Below, one piece after another: positions 5,609-5,776 of a stretch of 5,776 bases of DNA (positions are counted from its first letter, which is position 1; each line of letters starts with the position of its first letter). Position numbers and translations under genes: made by a program. The notes under the pieces were generated by a model. It saw nothing but the letters and a program-made list of their open reading frames with translations, was not told where the DNA came from and made no database searches. The stretch covers positions 1-5,776 of the forward strand of contig JAGVPN010000045.1 in NCBI GenBank assembly GCA_020052215.1, in the 5' to 3' direction. Source of the stretch: Syntrophobacterales bacterium (GTDB lineage: Bacteria; Desulfobacterota; Desulfobaccia; Desulfobaccales; 0-14-0-80-60-11).

Positions 5609-5776
5609 TTAGACCCCGCCTTCTGCCACCACCACCCGGTTACGGCCTTCTTTCTTAGCCTGATACATGGCATCATCGGCGGCCCGGAGCACGTCTTGGC
5701 CTGTGGCGCCATGGTTCGGGAAGATGGCCACCCCCAGGGAAATGGTGGTACTTTCCAGGGAGCGCCCTCGGTTCAC
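5609..5776 (-). CDS. GGDEF-domain protein (diguanylate cyclase), C-terminal end
   Basis: The last 55 codons of a gene running leftward from beyond the right edge end at TAA (5611-5609). The translation contains [14 protein letters not shown], the conserved strand after the GGDEF active loop, and [18 protein letters not shown], the diagnostic C-terminal AD.A(M/L)Y.AK..GRNRV signature. The GG(D/E)EF motif and any sensory domain lie outside the window, so activity and inhibitory-site status cannot be judged. A complete GGDEF domain synthesises cyclic-di-GMP from two GTP, a messenger that commonly promotes attachment and pilus or biofilm functions. The protein ends seven residues after the signature, so GGDEF is the last domain and no EAL domain follows. 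It is convergent with the two-component genes, separated by the junction region with the integrase remnant. Confidence 0.93.
   Translation of the reverse strand: MNRGRSLESTTISLGVAIFPNHGATGQDVLRAADDAMYQAKKEGRNRVVVAEGGV

Noticed and set aside
5599..5611. CCAG/CTGG hairpin after the GGDEF stop as a terminator
   Set aside because: The stem has only four to five pairs and no T tract follows on the minus strand.
5418..5612. 64-codon plus-strand frame in the junction region
   Set aside because: It starts at GTG with no good ribosome binding site, is antisense to the integrase remnant and resembles no family.

Overview
The window looks like a contig end from a Gram-negative, moderately GC-rich bacterium. 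Protein style suggests a deltaproteobacterium/Desulfobacterota relative, but this is a judgement from residue patterns with no search behind it. Bases 1-12 match the 3' end of the standard Illumina adapter, so genuine sequence probably starts near base 13. Both edges cut through genes.

Region 1 (13-2833, + strand) is the motor and inner-membrane platform of a Tad (tight adherence, type IVc) pilus: the C-terminal part of the ATPase CpaF/TadA, then TadB and TadC, closely spaced and each with a purine-rich ribosome binding site. The genes are collinear and intact apart from the cut 5' end of cpaF. No tadD, tadE or pilin gene follows.

Region 2 (2834-5125, + strand) starts with a 148-base gap holding a plausible promoter. 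It then encodes a soluble two-component pair: a hybrid histidine kinase (REC-PAS-HisKA_3-HATPase) and, 20 bases later, a NarL/FixJ-type response regulator (REC-LuxR HTH). The two REC domains are clear paralogues, about 60% identical by hand count and without gaps. One protein therefore looks like the other with its DNA-binding head exchanged for a sensor-kinase module. Since the pair follows the Tad genes, it may control surface attachment, but that rests on position alone.

Region 3 (5126-5608) has no intact gene. It holds a GC-rich foldable 3' end of the regulator transcript, minus-strand terminator-like motifs, an AT-rich stretch, a short direct repeat, and on the minus strand the start of a tyrosine-recombinase-like gene (about 33 codons) that loses family resemblance abruptly. 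This looks like the scar of a lost or rearranged mobile element.

Region 4 (5609-5776, - strand) is the C-terminal end of a GGDEF (diguanylate cyclase) protein that runs off the right edge. It is convergent with the two-component genes. I found no CRISPR array, tRNA, rRNA or complete insertion sequence. The locus is mostly recognisable biology. The points most worth a second look are the duplicated REC domain and the integrase remnant.
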